This document shows positions 47,708 to 55,669 of a stretch of DNA of 64,000 nt, in pieces (positions within the stretch are counted from its first letter, which is position 1; the number at the start of each line of letters is the position of its first letter). The position numbers were made by a program, and so were the translations under genes. The stretch is taken from the NCBI RefSeq assembly GCF_001591765.1, contig NZ_BCVN01000006.1, forward strand, positions 1-64,000, given 5' to 3'. The notes under the pieces were generated by a model. The model was given only the letters and a program-made list of their open reading frames with translations. It searched no databases and was not told where the DNA came from. Source of the DNA: Pseudolactococcus raffinolactis NBRC 100932 (lineage in GTDB: Bacteria > Bacillota > Bacilli > Lactobacillales > Streptococcaceae).

Positions 47708-48569
47708 CTTGCGCGTCCTCTTTGTTAAGGTCTGACACACGGTCGAGGGTGTAGGTTCCGAGCTTGCTGTCGCGGACATCTTTGATAAACATGTCATAAA
47801 AACGGTCGTAATCATCTCGGAAGCCATATTTTTGAGTCAATAAGACGATTAAATCAACAGCAGATAAATTCATCTGTTCATCTGTTAATTTGAAGCGATT
47901 TTGAAGTTCAGTTGGGTAGTTAGATTTGAAGAAATCCAGACCGAAAATCGTGATCTCATCTTTGGGAATCAGGTCGTCCTTAATTGCACCCGTCAAGGCG
48001 AGCTTCAAGCCGACTGTTTGGTCCTCAAATTTTGGCCAAAGAATACCTGGTGTATCTAAGATTTCCAATTCTTCATTGGTTTTCAACCATTGCTGCCCTT
48101 TAGTGACCCCTGGCTTATTACCTGTAATGGCGATTTTTTTACCTGCCAAGCGGTTCATGAGGGTTGACTTGCCGACATTAGGAATGCCGATGATCATGGT
48201 TCTGATGGCTTTATTTTGAATGCCACGCTCAGAAGCACGTTTGAGTTTGTCTGCAAGGACTTCTTTGGCAGCCTTGGTCAGTTTTTTGACAGTTTGCTGC
48301 TCTTTGGCGTTAATTTTAACGGCTAAAATGCCCTGTGCTTCAAAATAATGAACCCATTTTTGAATTTCCAAATCATCGCCTAAATCTTTTTTATTGATGA
48401 TGACAAGACGTGGCTTAGTGCCGATAATCTTATCTAACATGGGATTTCGGCTTGATAGAGGCAATCTAGCATCCACCAACTCCATCACCAAATCAACATG
48501 TTTTAAATTTTCCTGAACTTGTCGACGTGCTTTGGACATGTGACCTGGAAACCATTGGATTACTACCAT
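47694..48569 (-). CDS. rbgA: Ribosome biogenesis GTPase RbgA (YlqF)
   Basis: Circularly permuted GTPase needed for late assembly of the 50S subunit. The 291-residue protein begins [15 protein letters not shown], then shows the permuted order of motifs: NKKDL (G4), GIPNVGKST (G1) and DTPGILWP (G3). AAGGAG lies nine bases before the ATG. Paired with rnhB as in most streptococci. Confidence 0.95.
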   Translation of the reverse strand: MVVIQWFPGHMSKARRQVQENLKHVDLVMELVDARLPLSSRNPMLDKIIGTKPRLVIINKKDLGDDLEIQKWVHYFEAQGILAVKINAKEQQTVKKLTKAAKEVLADKLKRASERGIQNKAIRTMIIGIPNVGKSTLMNRLAGKKIAITGNKPGVTKGQQWLKTNEELEILDTPGILWPKFEDQTVGLKLALTGAIKDDLIPKDEITIFGLDFFKSNYPTELQNRFKLTDEQMNLSAVDLIVLLTQKYGFRDDYDRFYDMFIKDVRDSKLGTYTLDRVSDLNKEDAQDDND

Positions 48570-48869
48570 TTCTTATAACTCCTTGTGTACCAAGGCTTGA
48601 TAGCCTTAGAATCTCTTTTTTGTATTTAATGGGTAAAATTTTAGTTCACTAAACCCAATTCTTTTGTTATTTTTTCGCATGCTTTAACTGAATTTGTTCA
48701 AGCCATTAAAAAAATGATAAAATGTATCTCGATACTCGATACTAATTTTACCATATTTTTCAGTTATTTTCAGGGGTTTTCTTCGTGGGTACTACTAGGT
48801 AATAATAGTAGAAAAAGATATGTCATATCGTTATCAAAATGCTAATAGTTAATGATTAGCAAAATACTT
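48570..48869. other. Intergenic region between rbgA and the flavodoxin gene
   Basis: About 300 bases. On its right, TGCTAAT and ATTAGCA (48839-48860) form a hairpin that on the minus strand can terminate the flavodoxin transcript. A second inverted repeat, CTACTA with TAGTAG, lies near 48791-48812. The tandem CGATACTCGATACT near 48730-48743 lies in the presumed rbgA promoter region. No ORF is seen. Confidence 0.4.
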
Positions 48870-49397
48870 TCACAGCTTTACATTCTTTACATAGCTAATC
48901 AATGGTGAAATCATCTTTTTATCTGTGAAATCAACCTTTTCACCATTGGTCTCTAGTATCGCTTTACCTTCAGCAGACATCTCCGAATCAGATTTTTTCT
49001 CAACCGTCTTTTTGAGTAATGCCATCAAACCGCGATGGAGGAAACTGAGTTTTTGATAATCAATCCCTCCACGAAAATGATAAACTTGATTGGGTTGATA
49101 TGCTTGATTTGGGAAGCCTTTGGCCATAATCTCTGAATAATTCATGATTTTAGGATCAGCAAGTCCAACTGTGAATATTACAAGATGTTTGAACTTGCTT
49201 TTTGAAACCAAATCTACGCCAAGTATGCTACCTGCATATAAACCACCCCCATAAATAATCATGTCATATTGACTTAAATCAGATACAGATACTTTTTTCC
49301 TATTCAATAAATCAGCATCAAGTGATTCAGCAATCCACTCAGCATATTTTAGGGTCGTACCATAATGTGTTTGATAGACAACTGCAATATTATTCAT
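48870..49397 (-). CDS. Flavodoxin-domain protein
   Basis: A 175-residue protein with the FMN-binding flavodoxin start VVYQTHYGTTLKYAEWIAE and the second FMN loop MIIYGGGLYAGSILG. It resembles the menaquinone-dependent protoporphyrinogen oxidase-like flavodoxins (HemG type) found in non-haem lactic acid bacteria, so the electron partner and substrate are open. It has its own long upstream region and stands alone. Confidence 0.75.
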   Translation of the reverse strand: MNNIAVVYQTHYGTTLKYAEWIAESLDADLLNRKKVSVSDLSQYDMIIYGGGLYAGSILGVDLVSKSKFKHLVIFTVGLADPKIMNYSEIMAKGFPNQAYQPNQVYHFRGGIDYQKLSFLHRGLMALLKKTVEKKSDSEMSAEGKAILETNGEKVDFTDKKMISPLISYVKNVKL

Positions 49398-49628
49398 TTG
49401 AATGATCTCCGTTTATACTTGTCATGAAATAATTGATGTGTTTGTCAACCATGTCAGAAGTGCGTTCTTTTACGCAATGTTGGAATTATTTAACTTTATT
49501 TTTACTTTTATGCCCTCTATCATGAACGAAAAAGGCATGATAGTAAATTATATTCTGAATTTAGAAATGAACTAAAATATTCTAGATTTTGACTTTTGTT
49601 CCAGACCTCATATACAAAGCAATCAAGA
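49398..49628. other. Upstream region of the flavodoxin gene
   Basis: About 230 AT-rich bases. An inverted repeat CTATCATG (49517-49524) with CATGATAG (49536-49543) lies close to a minus-strand TATAAT-like box (about 49551-49556) and could be an operator. A TTGACA occurs nearer the gene on the minus strand but without a properly spaced -10. Confidence 0.4.
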
Positions 49629-50141
49629 TTATAACAATTTAGCCATATAAAATTCATCAACAAAGTCACCATCAATCATCATAGCATTTTTCTTAGTTCC
49701 TTCGACCACAAAACCTTTTTGCTCATATAATCGTTTGGCCACAAGATTGGTGCGGATGACAGTTAGTTCAAGACGTTTAATGCCATTCCCTTTTGCCCAA
49801 TTATCTAGGGATGTGAAGAATGTCTTACCGATGCCTTTTCCACGGTAGTCTTTTTTTATCCCCGTTACAATATAAGCGGTATGTTTCACGCGATTAGGCG
49901 TGCCGCGCAAGGCTAAAATATAACCGATAATCTGATGATTGACTTCTGCAATAAACAAATAGTTTTTATTGTCCTTTGCACTTTGTATCAAGACTTCAAT
50001 TTCTTTGATTTCTGAAGCAGTATTTTCTCTTTCGCCAGGTTCATACATCATGAATTTTGTTTCATGATCCAATTCATTCATCATGTTCCAAAATAACTGC
50101 GCTTCGTTTGTCTGTAGTTTTCTGTATAGAATCTGATTCAT
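49629..50141 (-). CDS. GNAT-family N-acetyltransferase
   Basis: A 170-residue acetyl-CoA-dependent acetyltransferase. Motif A reads YIVTGIKKDYRGKGIGKTFF, and the C-terminal RLYEQKGFVVEGTKKNA is typical of ribosomal-protein or small-molecule acetyltransferases. Substrate is unknown. The ATG at 50141 (MNQILYRK) has AAAGGAAA upstream; the ORF extends 14 codons further without a good site. It follows a run of minus-strand genes, possibly as the last member of the exporter operon. Confidence 0.8.
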   Translation of the reverse strand: MNQILYRKLQTNEAQLFWNMMNELDHETKFMMYEPGERENTASEIKEIEVLIQSAKDNKNYLFIAEVNHQIIGYILALRGTPNRVKHTAYIVTGIKKDYRGKGIGKTFFTSLDNWAKGNGIKRLELTVIRTNLVAKRLYEQKGFVVEGTKKNAMMIDGDFVDEFYMAKLL

Positions 50142-50236
50142 AACATTTTCCTTTGCTAAATTCATTGAAAAGCAAAGTTGCAATTCAAGATAGTCGCAAT
50201 AAAACTAATTATGATCATAGTTAGTTTTAAAGTGGC

Positions 50237-50548
50237 TTATTGATTTTTGCTTTTTCTGCCATTTACATAAATCATCGCAATGATAATCAGCAAAATTTGG
50301 CAGATAAACCAGACTGTTTTCCCTTTAGAATAAAGTACCATTGCACCTATTATAACTGAAGAAAGCAATAGTAAAATACCTATTATTTTCCCGATGAATT
50401 TGCTATTTAGCTTCTCTTTATCTGATTGACTTAAGGTATTGTAACCAGCAATTAAGAAGAGCCATTTTCCTCTGAAAAGTTGACTACCCGTCATCATTAA
50501 TATGACACCTATGATGAGTGCTAGCCATTCATTATGTCCAATTACCAT
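50237..50548 (-). CDS. Small membrane protein, three predicted helices
   Basis: A 103-residue protein not recognised as a named family. Hydrophobic segments lie at about residues 8-22, 55-70 and 76-93, and the tail is basic (NGRKSKNQ). AGAGGAG precedes the ATG. Its close packing behind the HAD hydrolase gene suggests the same transcript. Confidence 0.6.
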   Translation of the reverse strand: MVIGHNEWLALIIGVILMMTGSQLFRGKWLFLIAGYNTLSQSDKEKLNSKFIGKIIGILLLLSSVIIGAMVLYSKGKTVWFICQILLIIIAMIYVNGRKSKNQ

Positions 50549-50570
50549 TTACTCTCCTCTTTCATAGCAA

Positions 50571-51290
50571 TCAAGTTTCAAAAATCTCATCATAGCAGTC
50601 AACTAAATAATTTGCCTTTTCTTTAACGCTATCTGGCGCATCATAAAAGCTAAAACTCTCATCAGTTGTTTCAAACATGGGGATGTCATTTTCGCCATCG
50701 CCAATTACTTGAACCCTGCTGCTTTCTAATTTAGAGAGCAGGGTCGCAATCCCACTTTTCTTATTTGTTCCCTGACTAATGATATCAATGTAACTATGAT
50801 TATGTTGAATGGAAAGGTCAGGATTTTCTTTTATCTGATCAAAGCAAGCTTGAGCGGCTTGATTGCTTGTTAATGCCATTGTCAAGCCTAATAAGCTATC
50901 ACTTTCTGTAATGTCATTTATAGCTTCTAATAGATCCTGAACCGAGTCAAAGATTCGCTCTTTTAAATTGATGACTAAGAATAGGCGATTGATGCCTTCT
51001 ATGGTTGCTAGTTCAGCAACTTGTGCTTTTAAAACTGCCAAGCTGATTTCGCTCGCATACAAAATGTTAAACTCTTGATCGATCAGCATAGCCCCATTGG
51101 ACAAAATAGCATAGTCAAAGGTATCAAAAGCATACTTTTGCGTAAAGTGATGAAAACTATCATAGTTTCTACCTGTACAGAGCACAAAGGTATTGGACTT
51201 TCTGAAGTTGTCTAGTTTTTGTCGATCAAGTACAACTTTGCCTTGTCTGATGAGCGTTCCGTCGATATCACTGATTAGTAGTTTTGTCAT
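50571..51290 (-). CDS. Cof-type HAD-family phosphatase
   Basis: A 239-residue hydrolase with motif I SDIDGTLI (nucleophile aspartate), motif II in FVLCTGRNY, and motif IV GDGENDIPMF. A type C2 cap lies between. Such enzymes dephosphorylate sugar phosphates or flavin precursors; the substrate is not shown. GAGGAG precedes the ATG. It lies 36 bases after a PEP-enzyme-like gene, which hints that the two act on related phosphorylated substrates. Confidence 0.82.
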   Translation of the reverse strand: MTKLLISDIDGTLIRQGKVVLDRQKLDNFRKSNTFVLCTGRNYDSFHHFTQKYAFDTFDYAILSNGAMLIDQEFNILYASEISLAVLKAQVAELATIEGINRLFLVINLKERIFDSVQDLLEAINDITESDSLLGLTMALTSNQAAQACFDQIKENPDLSIQHNHSYIDIISQGTNKKSGIATLLSKLESSRVQVIGDGENDIPMFETTDESFSFYDAPDSVKEKANYLVDCYDEIFET

Positions 51291-51326
51291 GCTTCTCCTC
51301 TTTGTACATCTCTTATCTGTCTATCG

Positions 51327-52196
51327 TTAATCTGGTGCTCTTAAATCTAGCTCATGCGCTCTGATTTTTTCTTTCGTTAGTTTTTTGATATCAACTAGAT
51401 GGTTGGGATGAGCAATTTCCCTACCAAATATTTCGGGAATCAAGTTGTAATGTATCACGCACTTAATCCCTTTGCCATTCAAAGTTTTGACTAGGTTTTT
51501 CGATAAATACCCTGCTACTACTATCTCAACCCCCATCATTGTCGCTTTATCATTAATATCAGAGATAATTTGAGACATGATAAGGCTGTCCATTTGATGC
51601 CACTGATCTTCTCGAACAGCTCCAAAAATAAATGAAGTCAAATCATTCATACCAATGACTATTTTTTTGATGCCGGTTTGTAAAATATTATCCAAGTCAA
51701 AATATGCTGAAGGTAATTCAATCATACAACCGATATCGCCTTGAAAACCATTGCCTCTAATAAACTTGATAGCTTCTGAAAGTTGGGCGGCATCATTAAC
51801 AAAAGGTAGGAAAACACACAGATTGTGATGGGATTGATAGACTGAAACCATCACCTTTAGCTCTGCTAGAAATTCATCTGAGAACTCAAGTAGTCTTCTC
51901 AGGCCTCTTAAACCAAACAAAGGATGCTGATCTTCTAATTGTGTTCTTGTTCCTTGTAAAACATTAGCTTCGGTTATGGTTAGCTCAGAGAATCTATACC
52001 AAACTAATTCATCAGCGTATAGTTGACATAACTCCTCTAGATATTGACCTATCTTTTTTTGAGTCACTACATTCAGAACACTTTGATTAAGCTCTCTTAT
52101 GAGATACTCTCCTCTAATCATCCCGATATTCTCAAATAAATCTGGATAAACCTTTTCACATATCCTCTCACCACTTAGAGCTAATTCATTTTTCAA
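51327..52196 (-). CDS. Stand-alone PEP-utilising-enzyme barrel domain, catalytic cysteine missing
   Basis: A 289-residue protein that aligns by eye with the C-terminal TIM barrel of enzyme I and PEP synthase. Matching blocks are IGMIRGEYLI (PEP arginine R28), HPLFGLRGLRRLL (R97), FLPFVNDAAQLSEAI, CMIELPSAYFDLDNIL (metal glutamate) and IGMNDLTSFIFGAVRE (N184, D185). The active-site cysteine block (MCGE in enzyme I) reads VVAGY, giving Ala228. The phosphohistidine and ATP-grasp domains are absent. It could bind PEP or pyruvate as a regulator, or catalyse a lyase reaction that needs no acid cysteine. TTG start. Part of the exporter operon. Confidence 0.65.
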   Translation of the reverse strand: MKNELALSGERICEKVYPDLFENIGMIRGEYLIRELNQSVLNVVTQKKIGQYLEELCQLYADELVWYRFSELTITEANVLQGTRTQLEDQHPLFGLRGLRRLLEFSDEFLAELKVMVSVYQSHHNLCVFLPFVNDAAQLSEAIKFIRGNGFQGDIGCMIELPSAYFDLDNILQTGIKKIVIGMNDLTSFIFGAVREDQWHQMDSLIMSQIISDINDKATMMGVEIVVAGYLSKNLVKTLNGKGIKCVIHYNLIPEIFGREIAHPNHLVDIKKLTKEKIRAHELDLRAPD

Positions 52197-52239
52197 GTTT
52201 TCACCGTCCCTTCTGTATGCTTATAAAAGAGAGACTGCA

Positions 52240-53025
52240 TTAAGACCCAGCAGATTCATAAACGCTAATTCCCTTATCCCAGATTTTTAGGGCAAGGCAA
52301 AACAACAAGATTGAGATGACAAATAGGCCACCGATATGAAAGGCAAAGTTTTGTCCTGTGATGAGATAATCTGCGGGATAAAAGGCGGTAAAGGCAAAGG
52401 GAAGGACAAAAGTGATGAGGGCGCGAATGCCTTTGTTATAGATGCTAAGTGGATATTTAGAAAAATCATTAATCATATAAAAGACATACATGACACTGCC
52501 TGCTCGTTTGCTCCAAAAGGCCATGCTGGCCGCGATGATTTTTAGACTCGTGTAAATTAAGGTTGTAAACGGGATAGAGATGATAAAAATACAAACTTTC
52601 AACCAATCCCACTGCACCACACTGATATTCAGCGTTAAAAGGGATATACCGATGATCAATTCGCCGAAGGCATCCACTTGAAAGTGTTCCACTAGAACAT
52701 GGAACAAAGGATTAAGGGGGCGTGTCATGTATTTATCAAATTCGCCTTTCCAGACTAGGCGCTGACCCACTGCCCAGAGGTTGTCGAAAAAGAGATGGTC
52801 GATGCCTTTAGGAATCAGTGAAAACCCGTAAATGAAAGCAACTTGTTTAAATGTCCAGCCGTTTAGAGAAGGAATTTGGCTGAAGATGATGCTAATAAAG
52901 AGAATTTCCAAGCCCTGTGTGAGAAACATCCCAATAATCCCAACGAAAAAATCGCTTTTATATTCGATGAGCTGTTTGAGGTATTGTTTGATGAAAATGA
53001 CTTCTAATCTGAGAAATTTCTTCAT
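52240..53025 (-). CDS. ABC-2 type permease, second subunit
   Basis: A 261-residue protein with six predicted membrane helices, of the ABC-2/DUF990 group. The start is the ATG at 53025 (MKKFLRLEVIF) with AGGAGG upstream; it follows the first permease stop by two bases. With the ATPase and first permease it should form an exporter. The cargo is unknown; relatives export lipids, antibiotics or viologen-like compounds. Confidence 0.85.
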   Translation of the reverse strand: MKKFLRLEVIFIKQYLKQLIEYKSDFFVGIIGMFLTQGLEILFISIIFSQIPSLNGWTFKQVAFIYGFSLIPKGIDHLFFDNLWAVGQRLVWKGEFDKYMTRPLNPLFHVLVEHFQVDAFGELIIGISLLTLNISVVQWDWLKVCIFIISIPFTTLIYTSLKIIAASMAFWSKRAGSVMYVFYMINDFSKYPLSIYNKGIRALITFVLPFAFTAFYPADYLITGQNFAFHIGGLFVISILLFCLALKIWDKGISVYESAGS

Positions 53026-53027
53026 GT

Positions 53028-53846
53028 TTAGCCTCCTTGGACGGTTAAATGCTTGATTGAGACACGCCAAATGAGTTTAGATAGACCGTAGAAAAAGAGA
53101 ACCCAAAAAACTTGTAAGGCGATGAGCTCAAGTGCTACAGTTAGTGTATATCGGCCTAGGTAGATAGTGACGGGGGTGTAAATCAACGAAGCGAATGGTG
53201 AGATTGACAAGATTTTTGAGACGATGTCGGGGAAAAAACTGAGTGGGATCAAGGTACCTGACATAAAATTAACAATTGAGTTTTTCATCAAGTTCGCACC
53301 CCAGAGATTTTTTAGAACGAATGCAGAAAAACCAAAGCATAAGTTAAAATAGAAATTCAATAAGTAACCCAACAGACAACTGATGAGAAACAAGCAGATA
53401 TTGACAGGATTAAGAGGCAGCGACTGGGCATGGAAAAGCTGAAAGAGTAAAATCCCACCTAAAATTGGTACAGTAATCATAAATATTTGAACCAACTTGC
53501 GACCGATTTCTTCAAATAAATAAGTTGCCGAAAAACTGATTGGCTTTAAGAGACGCATGGCAATCGTGCCACTTTTCACATCATCACCTATGTCATCGTT
53601 GCTATGAGAGTGTGTAAATGTCCCTACATAAAAACTCAAGAAGACATACAAACTCATTTCAGGTAAGGTAAAATCGTTCAGAGTTGCGTGTGTTGAGGCA
53701 TCAAAAATAGCACGCCACAAAAAATAAGTGACCACAGCACCCAAAATATCCCCTAAACGAAAGAGCAGAAAATCAAGTCGAAATGCCATGCTACCCTGGA
53801 TACCTGCATCTATAAAAGGACGATACTGCCGAAAACGTTTAAACAT
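53028..53846 (-). CDS. ABC-2 type permease, first subunit
   Basis: A 272-residue, six-helix permease of the same ABC-2/DUF990 type as the next gene, with the conserved region SHSNDDIGDDVKSGTIAMRLLKP that contacts the ATPase. The ATG at 53846 has AAAGGAG seven bases upstream; a TTG two codons earlier overlaps that site. The ancestral ATPase stop would have overlapped this start by a few bases. Confidence 0.86.
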   Translation of the reverse strand: MFKRFRQYRPFIDAGIQGSMAFRLDFLLFRLGDILGAVVTYFLWRAIFDASTHATLNDFTLPEMSLYVFLSFYVGTFTHSHSNDDIGDDVKSGTIAMRLLKPISFSATYLFEEIGRKLVQIFMITVPILGGILLFQLFHAQSLPLNPVNICLFLISCLLGYLLNFYFNLCFGFSAFVLKNLWGANLMKNSIVNFMSGTLIPLSFFPDIVSKILSISPFASLIYTPVTIYLGRYTLTVALELIALQVFWVLFFYGLSKLIWRVSIKHLTVQGG

Positions 53847-53930
53847 TCTCAATCTCCTTTCTGAAAAAGCGCCGAATTATTTCTTAAATATCCGCATCCT
53901 TGACAGCAATATCCTTCACATTCGCTCGAC

Positions 53931-54848
53931 TCAGCGTAAACTTAACCAAAAGTCAGGAATCGCCACCTTAGTCGCATCAAACTGGATCGTCACCTGTAAG
54001 CCATCTTTTATCACCTCTAAATCAGAAAAATGCTGGTGATAATCTAGCCGCTCAACCTCTAACTGCTGCGTCATCTCAAATCTCACTTCGTGCATCTTCC
54101 CAAAACGCTGTTTGAGCTGTGACACGGAACCATCAAATATCTCCTGCCCCCGATCAATCATAAAAATTCGATCACAAAGCAACTCAATATCATTCAAATC
54201 ATGTGTCGTCAATAAAATCGTCGTCTGCTCCTCCTGATTGATCTGCTTAATCGCCTTGCGGATATTATCTTTAACCGCAACATCAAGCCCAATCGTTGGC
54301 TCATCCAAAAACAAAACTTTTGGATTATGGAGTAGGCTTGCGGCAATGTCCGCTCGCATCCGCTGACCTAAGCTAAGGGTGCGGACAGGATCTTTGATAA
54401 AGGCATTTAAGTCTAACACTTCGTTTAGAAAAGCCATTCTTTTATGGAATTCCGTGTCTGAGATGTCATAAATTTCCTTGAGGACGCTATAAGTTTCTTG
54501 CAAGGCAAGATCCCACCAGAGTTGTGTCCGCTGACCAAAAACAACACCAATATCTTTGACATATGCTGTTCGATTTTTCTGTGGATTTTTACCATTGATC
54601 AGACAAGTGCCGCTGGTTGGTGTCAAAATCCCCGTCAGCATTTTAATCGTTGTTGATTTACCTGCACCATTGGCCCCGATGAAGCCAAAGATTTCACCTT
54701 TTGGAATCTCAAAATTTAAGTCTTTCACAGCCTCAAAAGTTTCAATTTGTGGCTTAAATAAAGATTTGAATCCCGCTTTTAGGCCGGGCTGTTTGACAGT
54801 TTTTTTGAAAGTTTTATCTAGGTGTTCTACAACGATCATCTTGTCCAT
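53931..54848 (-). CDS. ABC exporter ATPase, C-terminal tail lost
   Basis: A 305-residue nucleotide-binding subunit with Walker A GANGAGKST, Q loop FGQRTQLWWD, signature LSLGQRMRAD, Walker B VLFLDEPTIGLD and TTHD. The reading frame ends at 53931, but in another frame the downstream DNA encodes FTLSRANVKDIAVKDADI, then a TAA (53884-53886), then EEIIRRFF-like EIIRRFFRKEIENV. That is the normal tail of this family. So a frameshift near 53935-53945 and one nonsense codon have removed about 30 residues. The nucleotide-binding core is whole, so activity may persist. Confidence 0.85.
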   Translation of the reverse strand: MDKMIVVEHLDKTFKKTVKQPGLKAGFKSLFKPQIETFEAVKDLNFEIPKGEIFGFIGANGAGKSTTIKMLTGILTPTSGTCLINGKNPQKNRTAYVKDIGVVFGQRTQLWWDLALQETYSVLKEIYDISDTEFHKRMAFLNEVLDLNAFIKDPVRTLSLGQRMRADIAASLLHNPKVLFLDEPTIGLDVAVKDNIRKAIKQINQEEQTTILLTTHDLNDIELLCDRIFMIDRGQEIFDGSVSQLKQRFGKMHEVRFEMTQQLEVERLDYHQHFSDLEVIKDGLQVTIQFDATKVAIPDFWLSLR

Positions 54849-54871
54849 TTTCCATCTCCATTATCATTCTT

Positions 54872-54930
54872 CTTACTAATTAGTAAGCGCTTTCTTTTCA
54901 TATTATAACTTTTGAGTTTTATAATGTCAA
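54872..54930 (-). promoter_or_regulatory. Consensus promoter with cre box and palindromic operator
   Basis: On the minus strand TTGACA (54930-54925), a 17-base spacer and TATAAT (54907-54902) form an exact sigma-A consensus. Directly downstream is a cre-like GAAAGCGCTTAC (54894-54883), overlapped by a perfect 16-bp palindrome CTTACTAATTAGTAAG (54887-54872). CcpA and a second repressor could both block this start. It drives the ABC exporter operon. Confidence 0.8.
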
Positions 54931-54941
54931 AAATTTATTAG

Positions 54942-54971
54942 TTTTCTGATACTTTTGATGGTATCAGAAAA
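54942..54971. terminator. Intrinsic terminator after speG
   Basis: TTTTCTGATAC (54942-54952) and GTATCAGAAAA (54961-54971) are perfect 11-base arms with an eight-base loop. It lies downstream of speG on the minus strand, just before the exporter promoter. Confidence 0.75.
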
Positions 54972-55077
54972 ATCTTAAGGATTCATCTGAACGATTTGTG
55001 CCGATATAAATGACAGAAATACAAAAAACACCCAATTCTGGATGTTCTCAAAATTCCAAATAGCTGAAATCGTCTAG

Positions 55078-55581
55078 TTAACCCTCTATCTTAACTTCAT
55101 CTCGAAAAATCCCCATAATCAAGCTATCATGATACTCCCCATTGGCATAAAAATGCTGACGCAAACGGCCTTCTTGGATAAAGCCTGCGCCATCATAGAT
55201 ATGAATCCCAACATGATTATCGACATCAACATAAAGGTAAACTTTATGCATATTGAGCATATTAAAAGCGTAATTCAAGCCTTTACGAATGGCTTGTTTT
55301 GCTAATCCTCTACCTTGGTAGGCTTTTCGCACGATAATCTGAATTTCTGTCGTGCGATGAATGTAATCAATTTCCACTAATTCAATCACACCTGCAAACT
55401 CACCGTCGAGATCGATGACAAAACGACGTTCACTAATATCGTGGATGTGCTTGTCATATAAACTGTTCAATTCATCAATGGATTCATAAGGTTCTTCAAA
55501 CCAAAGTGCCATTGTACTCTGGTGATTATCGAGTTGATGAATAAATGGTAGGTCATTTCTTTCTAACGGTCTGATTTGCAT
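55078..55581 (-). CDS. speG: Spermidine N1-acetyltransferase
   Basis: A 167-residue GNAT enzyme that acetylates spermidine or spermine with acetyl-CoA. Agreement with SpeG is close: IRPLERNDLPFIHQLDN, the polyamine-contact stretch WFEEPYESI, LYDKHIHD followed by SERRFVI, EIQIIVRKAYQGRGLA and KVYLYVDVDN. AGAGGAG precedes the ATG. It is a single gene with palindrome copy 5 just upstream. Confidence 0.9.
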   Translation of the reverse strand: MQIRPLERNDLPFIHQLDNHQSTMALWFEEPYESIDELNSLYDKHIHDISERRFVIDLDGEFAGVIELVEIDYIHRTTEIQIIVRKAYQGRGLAKQAIRKGLNYAFNMLNMHKVYLYVDVDNHVGIHIYDGAGFIQEGRLRQHFYANGEYHDSLIMGIFRDEVKIEG

Positions 55582-55614
55582 CGCTATCGGCTCCTCTTTT
55601 TAATAAATTATGTA

Positions 55615-55640
55615 TTTGACATAATTATAAATATGTCAAA
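55615..55640. repeat. 26-bp palindromic element, copy 5
   Basis: TTTGACATAA-TTATAA-ATATGTCAAA pairs with one mismatch at the loop edge and has the same 10-6-10 layout as the other copies. It lies 34 bases upstream of speG and 29 bases after the preceding dehydrogenase gene. Confidence 0.6.
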
Positions 55641-55669
55641 TTTAAAATAGATGTTTATCTTAAATTAAT

